Assembly: GCF_917563915.1 (NCBI RefSeq)
Contig: NZ_CAKJTI010000017.1
Span: 1 to 62,310 of the forward strand
From: Bacillus rhizoplanae
Lineage (GTDB): Bacteria > Bacillota > Bacilli > Bacillales > Bacillaceae_G
Length of the DNA: 62,310 nucleotides
Reading direction: 5' to 3'
Part shown: positions 53,901 to 62,105 of the stretch, in pieces
Position numbering within the stretch: position 1 is the stretch's first letter
Layout: each line of letters starts with the position of its first letter
Program-made: the position numbers and the translations under genes
The notes under the pieces: model-generated
The model's input: the letters and a program-made list of their open reading frames with translations, nothing else
Told to the model about the DNA's origin: nothing
The model's database searches: none

Positions 53901-56222
53901 TTGGAACCAGTGCCATCTACCCAAACGAAGCTACAAGCTCGTGAAGACACGAAAAAAAATGCACTTATTTTCATTGCTGTTGTGGCTATTCTTATTGGAA
54001 CTATTTTTGTGAGTTTATTACAACTTCAGCCACCAAAGGTTGTACCAGCTACTGGTTCAGCAAATGAGTTTTCTGCAGAGAGAGCACTCTCCCATTTAAA
54101 AGAGTTTGCTGTAAAACCACATCCTCTTGGATCAGTAGAACATGACAGAGTTCGAGACTATCTTGTTCACAGTTTAGAAGAGTTAGGATTAAATCCTGAA
54201 ATCCAAAAAGCCAATTCTTTAAATAGTATTGGCAGATGGATAGTAGGCGGCACAGTGGAAAACATTGTTGCCAAAATAGAAGGAACGACCTCTACAAAAG
54301 CGATTATGCTTGTTGCACATTATGATTCTGAACCAGGATCACCAGGTGCAGCCGATGATGGCGCCGGAGTGGCTGCCATCTTAGAAACAGTAAGGGCCTT
54401 AAAGGAAATGGCACCTCTTCAAAACGATGTCATTATACTCTTAACAGACGGAGAAGAAAATGGATTACTTGGAGCAAAAGCATTTGTAGAGGGACATCCT
54501 TGGGTAAATGATGTCGGATTAGTGTTAAACTTTGAGGCACGGGGAAACGAAGGTCCCTCTTTTATGTTTGAAACAAGTGATAACAATAGTTGGCTAGTTA
54601 AGGAGTTCGTTCAAGGTACTTACACACCTGTCGCTCATTCCTTCCTTTATAGTTTATATAAGCAAATGCCAAATGATACTGATTTCAGCGTGTTTAAAGA
54701 AGCCGGTCTTAAAGGATTAAATTTTGCCTTTGGTGATGGGGTTAGCCATTATCATACAACCAGCGATAACTTTCAAGAGCTAAGTTTAGAAAGTCTCCAG
54801 CATCACGGCGAATATATGTTACATCTTGTCACCCATTTTGGAAACGTCGATCTCACTCAAACTCATGAAGGGAATCAAGTTTTCTTTAACATTTTGGGTT
54901 CCAACATGATTACCTACTCAGACAAACTTGTCATTCCGATTATGCTGTTGGCGGTTATTCTTTTTGCCGTTACGGCCGTACATGGATATTGGCTTAAGAA
55001 ACTATCCCTTCTTGGAACATTTGCAGGTTTTCTTGTTTTCATTATTGGCATCATCGGGTCTTTTGCCATCGGATCAGGATTATGGTCCGTACTCACCTTT
55101 ATTTTTACGGATCAAGAATGGTTAATGGGAACCGATAAGACGGTTGGTACCCTTTACTTCATCAGTTTTTCCATTATTATCTTTGCTTTCTTGACTATCC
55201 TTTATGGGTTGGCTCATAAAAAAATCAAAGCAGGCAGCTTAATGATGGGTGCCTTATTTCTTTGGTTAATCCTTTTAGCTGCCTCGAGTTTTCTGCTCCA
55301 AGCAGGCAGTTATGTGTTTGCGTGGCCACTATTATTTGCTCTAATCTGCGTCAATATTTTGATTCGTTTAGATGAGCATTCATGGAAGAGTTATCTTGTT
55401 ACAGCTGGTTTTGCCATCCCGGCATTTCTTATTCTATCACCAGTTATTTATCTCTTTGAAGGACTCATATCCATGCATATGGCTGGTGTGCTCATGGTCC
55501 TTGTTTCTCTTTTAGGTGCCATGCTGGTATCTATTTTCACCACCTTAAAAATAAAATTCAATTGGGTGATACCATCCATCTTCTTAGTTACAGGATTATT
55601 GGTCATGATCACTAACAGTATCAACCTAAATAACATGCCGACAGCAGAACATCCACAAGCAAGCGATATTGCTTATTTTATGGATGCAGATTCGAACAAA
55701 GCATATTGGGCGGCCCGTCAGCCATTAGATGAATATACATCGAATTATATTAATGAAAATGTGAAGAAAGGCCATACGTCAGAATTTTTTCCTATTTTAA
55801 ACTGGGATGCAAGTTATACCCAGGCTGATTTATATAGCATGGAAGCACCTAGTGTGACGGTATTATCTGATAAGGTTGAAGGTGCCAAGCGGACAATAGA
55901 ATACCAATTGAAAACGAATCGCAATGCTGAAGAATTGTTAATGGAGTCTTTTTCAACGATGAATGTATCTCAACTGATCATCAATGGAAAAGAAGTGGAG
56001 TTGAAGCAAAAAGAATTCACAAAGGAATCGCCATTTGAATTCAATTACGTTCTAGGTCAAGCCGAAGAGTTACATGTAAAGGTAACCGTAAATGCTAAGG
56101 ATTCTATAGAGTGGATGATAGCCGATCGTTCTTACAGCATTCCAGAATCAAAAGGGGAACGGTCTTCAAAATACAGTACCTATGGGGATAATTCATACAT
56201 CATGAAAACGATTAAACATTAA
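53901..56222 (+). CDS. M28-family membrane metallopeptidase
   Basis: 773 aa, TTG start at 53901 with AAGGAGGAAATTTAA. One N-terminal membrane helix (NALIFIAVVAILIGTIFVSL), then an extracytoplasmic M28 zinc aminopeptidase domain: LVAHYDSEPGSPGAADDGAG (His, bridging Asp), LLTDGEENGLLGAKAF (Glu base and Glu ligand), NFEARGNEGPSFMF and VSHYHTTSDNFQ (His). About eight more membrane helices (residues 345-575) and a C-terminal beta domain follow, like eukaryotic Fxna/ERMP1 and some Bacillus relatives. Higher G+C than the left part of the accessory region suggests transfer from another Bacillaceae lineage. Confidence 0.9.
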   Translation: MEPVPSTQTKLQAREDTKKNALIFIAVVAILIGTIFVSLLQLQPPKVVPATGSANEFSAERALSHLKEFAVKPHPLGSVEHDRVRDYLVHSLEELGLNPEIQKANSLNSIGRWIVGGTVENIVAKIEGTTSTKAIMLVAHYDSEPGSPGAADDGAGVAAILETVRALKEMAPLQNDVIILLTDGEENGLLGAKAFVEGHPWVNDVGLVLNFEARGNEGPSFMFETSDNNSWLVKEFVQGTYTPVAHSFLYSLYKQMPNDTDFSVFKEAGLKGLNFAFGDGVSHYHTTSDNFQELSLESLQHHGEYMLHLVTHFGNVDLTQTHEGNQVFFNILGSNMITYSDKLVIPIMLLAVILFAVTAVHGYWLKKLSLLGTFAGFLVFIIGIIGSFAIGSGLWSVLTFIFTDQEWLMGTDKTVGTLYFISFSIIIFAFLTILYGLAHKKIKAGSLMMGALFLWLILLAASSFLLQAGSYVFAWPLLFALICVNILIRLDEHSWKSYLVTAGFAIPAFLILSPVIYLFEGLISMHMAGVLMVLVSLLGAMLVSIFTTLKIKFNWVIPSIFLVTGLLVMITNSINLNNMPTAEHPQASDIAYFMDADSNKAYWAARQPLDEYTSNYINENVKKGHTSEFFPILNWDASYTQADLYSMEAPSVTVLSDKVEGAKRTIEYQLKTNRNAEELLMESFSTMNVSQLIINGKEVELKQKEFTKESPFEFNYVLGQAEELHVKVTVNAKDSIEWMIADRSYSIPESKGERSSKYSTYGDNSYIMKTIKH

Positions 56223-56234
56223 TGACCATTAAAT

Positions 56235-56290
56235 AAAGGCCGACATATACAATGTTTGATTCTCCAAACTAGTATATGTCGGCCTTTTAA
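56235..56290 (+). terminator. Intrinsic terminator of the M28 peptidase gene
   Basis: AAAGGCCGACATATAC / GTATATGTCGGCCTTTT, a 16-bp perfect stem. Confidence 0.88.
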
Positions 56291-56509
56291 TACGATTGAC
56301 TGCTTGTAAAACATCGGGAGGTATTTGAATGGAAATTAAATAATGAATGCCATTTAAATGGTAAAACTTGAACAATAAAACTCAATTACTTATGATACGG
56401 TTCACCACCATTAATCTTAAACTAATTTACCTTCTGTAAAATCGGCAACTCTTCCTCAACAATCTGGCCCGATTGCTGAATAAGAAAAAATCCTGCACAT
56501 CAACACAGG

Positions 56510-56600
56510 ATTTTGATCAAACTTTTTTACATATTACCAATCTTTATTTTAAACGATCAGACTTTTTTATAAATTATCAAACTTTGTTTTAAAGCCACAA
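56510..56600. repeat. Interspersed repeat family R (copy 4, inverted)
   Basis: TTTTGATCAAACTTTTTTAC, then AATCTTTATTTTAAACGATC and ATCAAACTTTGTTTTAAAGC, the reverse complement of the core units in the other copies. The 56.29-56.73 kb gap shows no gene. Confidence 0.55.
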
Positions 56601-56734
56601 TCATAACTGCAAGAGACAACTTTCAGTTATTAATGGTTGATACCAGTTATATGAGCTTGCCCATCCTTGAAAAACAAGGCTTCTTATTTAGCCAAATCGA
56701 CTCCCTGCATGTCACCAAGCTTCGAGTAACTATT

Positions 56735-56791
56735 AAAGGGTGTTAGGCACCAGAAAAGGACATTTGTCCCTAACGGTGCCTGACACCCTTT
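56735..56791 (-). terminator. Long hairpin built from a GGTGTCAGGCACC-type repeat
   Basis: AAAGGGTGTTAGGCACC and GGTGCCTGACACCCTTT pair over 17 bp, next to the guanine deaminase stop; it can end the purine operon. The GGTGTCAGGCACC motif is a common small repeat in other Bacillus lineages (from memory) and is uncommon around B. cereus core genes, which supports foreign origin. A related partial unit lies at 57368. Confidence 0.65.
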
Positions 56792-56792
56792 A

Positions 56793-57281
56793 TTAATATT
56801 CCGCCTTATTAATTGAGGTTTTCCAAATTTTGAATGGTATCGTGTAATTTTCTGGCCGTACTTGTTTCATTGGTATCGCTCGCTCCTCGAATCGTAACGC
56901 AAGTTGTTCGTAAATAAACTGATCGTCAAATCCAATTCCAGCAGCTTCTGTTTTTGTACACGCATAATAGATTGATGTTAGTCTCGCCCAATAGATTGCT
57001 CCGAAACACATCGGGCAAGGCTCGCAGCTCGTATAAATCTCACAATCTGTCAATTGGTAACTATTTAATTCTTTACAGGCTGCGCGAATCGCCTGCATCT
57101 CAGCATGTGCGGTCGGATCGTTCGTTGCTGTCACTTCATTACGGCCAATTCCAATGATCTTGCCTTTTCGCACAATAATGGCTCCAAACGGGCCACCGTG
57201 TTCTGTCATAACATTTTCAAGGGCAATGTCTACTGCCATCTTCATAAATCTTTCTTCTCTCACAAACTCCCCCCTGTTCAT
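56793..57281 (-). CDS. guaD: Guanine deaminase (nucleoside/CDA-fold deaminase)
   Basis: 162 aa from ATG at 57281; GTG at 57263 behind GGGGGGAG is an alternative. CDA zinc motifs: PTAHAEMQAIRAACKEL (His, catalytic Glu) and YTSCEPCPMCFGAIYWARL (two Cys). GGPFGAIIVRKGKIIGIGRN and the C-terminal Tyr-ending tail match B. subtilis GuaD. Converts guanine to xanthine, the substrate of the xanthine dehydrogenase encoded upstream in the same operon. Confidence 0.92.
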   Translation of the reverse strand: MNRGEFVREERFMKMAVDIALENVMTEHGGPFGAIIVRKGKIIGIGRNEVTATNDPTAHAEMQAIRAACKELNSYQLTDCEIYTSCEPCPMCFGAIYWARLTSIYYACTKTEAAGIGFDDQFIYEQLALRFEERAIPMKQVRPENYTIPFKIWKTSINKAEY

Positions 57282-57374
57282 AAAACATCCTTGCTGTCGC
57301 TCTTACGAAATATCTACTTTTCAACAAACGTCCACTCGAGGCGTACAAAATGAACGTTTTGTCCACGAACGGTA

Positions 57375-57854
57375 TCAGGCACCGGAAATGGCATTGGAAA
57401 TGGATTTTACTGCTCGAAGGATTCCCCCATATCCCGTGCAGCGGCATAGATTACCAGACAGTCCTTCTAGGATTTGTTCCTGGGTTGGGTGAGGATGTTT
57501 TTCTAACAATGCTTTTGTTGCTAAAATCATCCCAGGTGTACAATACCCACATTGAAAGCCGCCCTCTTCCATAAAAGCTTTCTGTATCGGATCGAGTTCT
57601 TCTTCACCGTCAAGTCCTTCTATCGTTACGATTTCAACATGATTTAATTGAAACGCCATCACTAAACAAGAGTTAACCATTTGACCATTCATTAAGACAG
57701 TACATGCACCGCAGCGGCCGATCCCGCAGGAGATTTTGGTTCCAGTCATTTCAAGATCCTCGCGAAGAATATCGTTCAAACGGCGTAAAGGTGGGACCCC
57801 AAGATTTACCGATTGATCATTTACTTTAAACTGAACCTCAATGATTACGTCCAA
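57375..57854 (-). CDS. Xanthine dehydrogenase, [2Fe-2S] subunit
   Basis: 159 aa. Plant-type ferredoxin cluster CGIGRCGACTVLMNG...SC and the second helical cluster QCGYCTPGMIL...LCRCTGYGGI. Passes electrons from the molybdenum centre to FAD. Overlaps the Mo-subunit gene by 10 bases. The equivalent in B. subtilis is PucE. Confidence 0.94.
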   Translation of the reverse strand: MDVIIEVQFKVNDQSVNLGVPPLRRLNDILREDLEMTGTKISCGIGRCGACTVLMNGQMVNSCLVMAFQLNHVEIVTIEGLDGEEELDPIQKAFMEEGGFQCGYCTPGMILATKALLEKHPHPTQEQILEGLSGNLCRCTGYGGILRAVKSISNAISGA

Positions 57855-60100
57855 ATTCTCCCCTCCTTTTCCACTGCCTGTAAAATTTCCTCCCGTGAAA
57901 CAGGAATTCGGTTACACCAATACCCAATCGCATCATGAATCGCTTTGGCAATCGCCGGGGCAACCGCTACTGTTCCAATTTCTCCAATCCCCTTTGGTCC
58001 GAATGTGTCTCCTGACTGGACAGTTTCAATGGCGTACACGTTCATATCGGGAGGAACATCGCAAATCGTCGGAATTAAATATGTGTCAAAATTCTCAGTT
58101 ACGTACTTTCCTTTTTCCATTGGACAATCCTCCGTTAGCGTGTAACCAATGGACATCACCCCGCTTCCTTCAATTTGACCGAGATACCCCATTGGACTAA
58201 CGACCGGGCCTGCAGCGATCGCTTGGTCCAAACCAAGAACAGTAACCTTCCCTGTTAATAGGTCAACTTCAACTTCAGCTGCAACAGCTGCAAAAGAATA
58301 AAGGTAGCGTCCTTTTGGCACGGTATCATTGGATTGTGGATAAGGGAATTCAACCGATACCTCGATAGGTTCATTTAATTGACCTGCTAAATTAACATAA
58401 GAGACGATCAGCTTCGACTCCCTCCATATTCCACCTGGACCTAGACACAACTGCTGTTTTGGAAGTCCCGTCATATGTGATGCACGCTGAAGAATTTGAC
58501 TTTCAAAGGATTCCCTCATCTTCTCAATGGCTAACCAAATCATGGTTGTTGCCCTTGATGCCGTTGTCGAACCGGAATGTGGAACCTTCTCCGTGTCCCC
58601 GATTACAATATTGAGATCATCACTTCCACATTTAAAGGCTTTCATAAGTAAGGTTTCAATGACAGCCAATACCCCTTGACCCACCTCTTCTACACCAAAA
58701 GCTGCTTCAATTTTGCCATCCTTACTGATTGACATGCACCCTGCCCCTGGGTCCGGAATCCCGTGACCCAATCCTTGGCCGAGAATGGTTATCGCAATCC
58801 CTGCACCTCTCCTTTTCCATTTACCATTATCCGTTTTTTTCATCCGTAAAATGTTAGACTGTTTGATGGCATCCAAGACTTCTTTTGCTCCATCCGTTGG
58901 TGCAATGGTTTGATCAAGAGCACCTAATCCGTCTAATCTCTTAATATTTTTTTCTCTCAATTCAATTGGGTCCATCTTTAATTTTTCAGCTAACCGATCA
59001 AGCTGCCCTTCGAGTGCAAAAACAACTTGGTTGCTGCCAAACCCTCTAAATTCTCCTGATACACCGTTATTCGTATAAACAGATACGCCATCAATATTGA
59101 TATTTGGAATCAAATAAGGTCCGACTGTATTTTCAACCGCACACTCTAATACTGTAAGGCCGAGTGTCGCATATGCTCCCGTATCAGCAATGATAGTAGC
59201 TTCATGCGCTAAAATATTTCCATCACGATCCACACCTGTTTTCATCTTAATCCACATCGGGTGCCGCTTTATTCCTGACTGTATCGACTCCCTCCGATTT
59301 TGATGGATTTTTACAGGATAGCCCGTGTGAAGCGCGAGCAATGCCCCATATGACTGAACATTTAATTCATCTTTTCCTCCAAAGGAGCCGCCCATCGGAC
59401 TTGAGACAACCCGTATTTTGGTTTCATCGAGATTTAAAATTCTCGAAAGCTGAAAGCGGTCGCAGTAGCCATGTTGCGTCCCCATGTAGACGATGATCCC
59501 GCCATCCTTATCAGGAACTACCACTCCTCCTTCCGTTTCCATATAAGCATGGATTTGCCTTGGAGTATCATACGTTTCTTCAATAATAAACTCGCAATTT
59601 TTAAAACCTTCATCCAAATCTCCTTTTTTAAAGGATGAACGGTGGAGGATGTTTCCCTTTTCATGAATTTGAGGTGCTGACGGTAACAGCGATAGCTCTG
59701 GGTCATCGACTACCGGGAAAACTTCATACTCCACTTCAATTAACTTTAAGGCTTGTTCGGCTATCTCTTTGGATTCAGCGGCTACAGCCGCGACAGCATC
59801 ACCGATAAACCGAACCTTATCATGGCATAGGACAGGCTGATTCGGGTCGAGAATACCAAACCCATTTAACCCAGGTATATCCTTATAGGTTAAAACCCCA
59901 TGGACTCCCTTCAGTTTTTTCGCCTTTTCTGTATGAATGGCTATAATCCTTGCATGTGGATAGTGGCTGCGCATAATCTTTCCAAATAACATAGTTGGAA
60001 ACGTTAAATCAGTAAGATACTTTAAGGTGCCTGTTACTTTTTCTACCCCATCAGGTCTTACCCGCCAGTTTTCGCCTGATGATTCACGATTAAGATGCAA
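57845..60100 (-). CDS. Xanthine dehydrogenase, molybdopterin-binding subunit
   Basis: 751 aa, TTG start at 60100 with GGGGGGAGTGCT. Domain order: small alpha/beta hammerhead (GVEKVTGTLKYLTDL), then the large Moco domain with MGGSFGGKDELNVQSYGALL, GEFRGFGSNQVVFALEGQLD, GAGIAITILGQGLGHG, and the catalytic glutamate in GPKGIGEIGTVAVAPAIAKA. Hydroxylates hypoxanthine and xanthine to urate; PucD-like. Insertion of the sulphurated cofactor normally needs an XdhC-type chaperone, not found in this window. Confidence 0.93.
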   Translation of the reverse strand: MHLNRESSGENWRVRPDGVEKVTGTLKYLTDLTFPTMLFGKIMRSHYPHARIIAIHTEKAKKLKGVHGVLTYKDIPGLNGFGILDPNQPVLCHDKVRFIGDAVAAVAAESKEIAEQALKLIEVEYEVFPVVDDPELSLLPSAPQIHEKGNILHRSSFKKGDLDEGFKNCEFIIEETYDTPRQIHAYMETEGGVVVPDKDGGIIVYMGTQHGYCDRFQLSRILNLDETKIRVVSSPMGGSFGGKDELNVQSYGALLALHTGYPVKIHQNRRESIQSGIKRHPMWIKMKTGVDRDGNILAHEATIIADTGAYATLGLTVLECAVENTVGPYLIPNINIDGVSVYTNNGVSGEFRGFGSNQVVFALEGQLDRLAEKLKMDPIELREKNIKRLDGLGALDQTIAPTDGAKEVLDAIKQSNILRMKKTDNGKWKRRGAGIAITILGQGLGHGIPDPGAGCMSISKDGKIEAAFGVEEVGQGVLAVIETLLMKAFKCGSDDLNIVIGDTEKVPHSGSTTASRATTMIWLAIEKMRESFESQILQRASHMTGLPKQQLCLGPGGIWRESKLIVSYVNLAGQLNEPIEVSVEFPYPQSNDTVPKGRYLYSFAAVAAEVEVDLLTGKVTVLGLDQAIAAGPVVSPMGYLGQIEGSGVMSIGYTLTEDCPMEKGKYVTENFDTYLIPTICDVPPDMNVYAIETVQSGDTFGPKGIGEIGTVAVAPAIAKAIHDAIGYWCNRIPVSREEILQAVEKEGRIWT

Positions 60101-60112
60101 AGCACTCCCCCC

Positions 60113-60964
60113 TTAAGATAACGATTCGGTTAGACCGGCAATTAATAGATTAGCAGCAACTAATTTACGATAGTGAGAGGAAGCAAAACGGTCTGTTAGC
60201 GGCTGGAATTCTTGGAGGATTTGTGCATGTGCTTTTTGCCATAACTCTTCATTTGGCACTTGATTTTGGAGCATGCTTTCACATGTTAGTAAACGGGAAG
60301 GAACGATGACTCCTCCACCAACCGCAAGTCGAACATATTCTATTTTATTTCGTTCATTCATTGCGAGTGTACCGGCAACCGTCAAAAGGGAAGGTGTAAA
60401 GGCTTCACGCCGGCCAATTTTTTTATAAAAGGTTTTAGTTTTTGGGGATTTTGGTAAATGAATTTCCGTTACAATTTTGGCTGAGGAATTCTTTAAAAAA
60501 TTGCCTGCCTCATCGGTTATATAGTCGGAGCCATCAAACCAAGTAATAGTTGCACCCAACACCAGCAGGGCTGGAATGATATCTCCAAAGCCGCATGCGA
60601 TATTCCCGCCTATCGTACCTTTATTTCGTACCGCTGGAGATGCGACATTTCGAGCGGCTTCTGCTAAAATCGGCCAGTACTTCTGGATATCAGGGCGGCT
60701 GCGGCAGGCTGCTAAGGTGGTGAATGTACCAATACTTAAGGTTTGGTCAGCTGACAGCTGAACCTTATTTAATGCATCGATTTTCCCAAGATGAATGATA
60801 TGATTGGGAAGCTTCTCCCCCGATTCCCAGCGAAGCTGAATCCATGTTCCTCCAGCTATAAAAATGGCCTCTTGGCCAAGTTCTTGTTTTAATTTCCATG
60901 CTTCTTCAATCTGTTTTGGAATCCAAATCTTTGGTGAAAAAGTGATCTTAGTGTTCCCGTCCAA
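60113..60964 (-). CDS. Xanthine dehydrogenase, FAD-binding subunit
   Basis: 283 aa from TTG at 60964 (GAGGTGATG upstream); longer in-frame starts up to 61033 lack a site. FAD loops AIFIAGGTWIQLRWESG and GTIGGNIACGFGDIIPAL are diagnostic of the CoxM/PucC family, followed by the C-terminal CO_deh_flav_C domain (RREAFTPSLLTVAGTLAM). Hands electrons to NAD. First gene of the four-gene purine operon. Confidence 0.92.
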   Translation of the reverse strand: MDGNTKITFSPKIWIPKQIEEAWKLKQELGQEAIFIAGGTWIQLRWESGEKLPNHIIHLGKIDALNKVQLSADQTLSIGTFTTLAACRSRPDIQKYWPILAEAARNVASPAVRNKGTIGGNIACGFGDIIPALLVLGATITWFDGSDYITDEAGNFLKNSSAKIVTEIHLPKSPKTKTFYKKIGRREAFTPSLLTVAGTLAMNERNKIEYVRLAVGGGVIVPSRLLTCESMLQNQVPNEELWQKAHAQILQEFQPLTDRFASSHYRKLVAANLLIAGLTESLS

Positions 60965-61103
60965 CTTGACATCACCTCTGCCAGACATTTTCCTACAACA
61001 TAAAATATTAACCAAGTTTAAAAAAAAGAACAACTTACTTTCTGGGAATCTTCATTTTCTAGTTAATAGCAAGAACAAAATCGCTAACGCGACTTAAATC
61101 ACG

Positions 61104-61136
61104 TCCCAAGTGAAGATTATTCACTTGGGTCTTTTC
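61104..61136 (+). terminator. Orphan plus-strand terminator
   Basis: CCCAAGTGAA-GATTA-TTCACTTGGG followed by TCTTTTCTCTC. No plus-strand gene precedes it, so it probably remains from a deleted gene. The 61.14-61.33 kb stretch has no gene. Confidence 0.6.
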
Positions 61137-61329
61137 TCTCTCTTCGCATTGTGCCATTACAAAAAGGTCATACAGAGGTCTATAAAATTAAAAAAGTCCA
61201 CCACTTTCAATAAGCGATGTACCAATATTTATATAATATGTAACATTATATAAATCCTCTTGTTTTTGTAAGAGAGGATAGCTATTGTCATTTCTTTATT
61301 TTACAGAGTAGTTTAGGATGTTTTTGTTT

Positions 61330-61537
61330 TCAGTTTTCTTCTGTCCATTTTTTCAATCGGTGTATTTCTTCTCTGGAACTAATTTTCCGCCCATAACGTA
61401 CCTGCTCGTAAATAGATATAATTTCATCGCCTCTCTTTATACGAGATAACCATCGTTGAATCGTTTCAAACGGACGTCTCTTCTTTTCCTACAATCACTT
61501 GTGAGACATTTTCTCGAATTCTTTCTAGAATTGACAT
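61330..61537 (-). pseudogene. Deletion relic joining moxR-like start to tgpA/DUF4129-like end
   Basis: ATG at 61537 behind GGGGAGGATGAAAAGG gives MSILERIRENVSQVIVGKEE, the start of a MoxR AAA ATPase, then stops after 23 codons. Directly afterwards another frame reads TIQRWLSRIKRGDEIISIYE and YGRKISSREEIHRLKKWTE to a stop at 61330, which looks like the end of a transglutaminase/DUF4129 protein. In Bacillus these genes flank a DUF58 gene (moxR-DUF58-tgpA), so a deletion of several kb appears to have removed everything between. Confidence 0.6.
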
Positions 61538-61766
61538 ACCTTTTCATCCTCCCCTACACTAATTATTTTCTTTCTTTTCTGATATTTTTTGTAGTATATC
61601 AGAATTCAAATATTTACCGCTTATTTTTTGAGATTTTTTGTAAAATAAGTTTCCTTTTTACATATGATATATATAAAATACATGTTGCGAACCTCCTAGT
61701 CATCTACAGCAATAGTACAAACAAAGAAAAATTCCAAAAAAGGTCACAATTTATCTAAAAACAGAT

Positions 61767-61795
61767 TTGCAAAAACAATTTAAATATTGTATATT
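61767..61795 (+). promoter_or_regulatory. Promoter of the T-box leader
   Basis: -35 TTGCAA (61767-61772), 17-base spacer, -10 TATATT (61790-61795); start expected near 61802, 30 bases before the first T-box. Confidence 0.65.
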
Positions 61796-61830
61796 ATGAA
61801 TCAACATACTAATGCTATAAAAAAGCTACG

Positions 61831-62080
61831 AAAAGGACACGAGATATTCTTTATGGTTTTACAGAGAAGGAAGAATTGCTGAGATCTTCCTAAACGCAGG
61901 AGAATAACTTACCACCTTGGAGCTGTATTGGGGAATTATAGTATCCAATACCGTAGACGCTACGTTACAGCGCATGGAGCCATCGCTGCTTTTTATGAAG
62001 TACGATGGGAATCTGGGTGGAACCACGGGTATTAACGCACTCGTCCCTGTTTTAGGGATGAGTGCGTTTTTTATTTTTTT
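61831..62080 (+). ncRNA. T-box riboswitch 1 with terminator
   Basis: Stem I with AGAGAAGG...CTTCCT distal part and a specifier loop ...ACTT-ACC-ACCTTGGAGC; ACC (61911-61913) followed by A fits a threonine specifier. The T-box sequence GGGTGGAACCACGGGT is at 62015-62030, then the terminator AACGCACTCGTCCCTG-TTTT-AGGGATGAGTGCGTT plus a long T-run (62034-62080). Uncharged tRNA binding switches to the antiterminator. Confidence 0.92.
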
Positions 62081-62105
62081 CAATTCCATATAACAATTGG
62101 CAATG

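Noticed and set aside
57105-57574. Several plus-strand frames over the guaD/FeS-subunit junction
   Set aside because: Shadows of two well-supported minus-strand genes.
61456-61758. Plus-strand 100-codon frame
   Set aside because: Antisense to the moxR-like relic and its promoter region; Phe/Leu-rich AT composition and no ribosome site.
61859-62089. Minus-strand frame across the T-box
   Set aside because: Lies entirely in a structured riboswitch read on the other strand.
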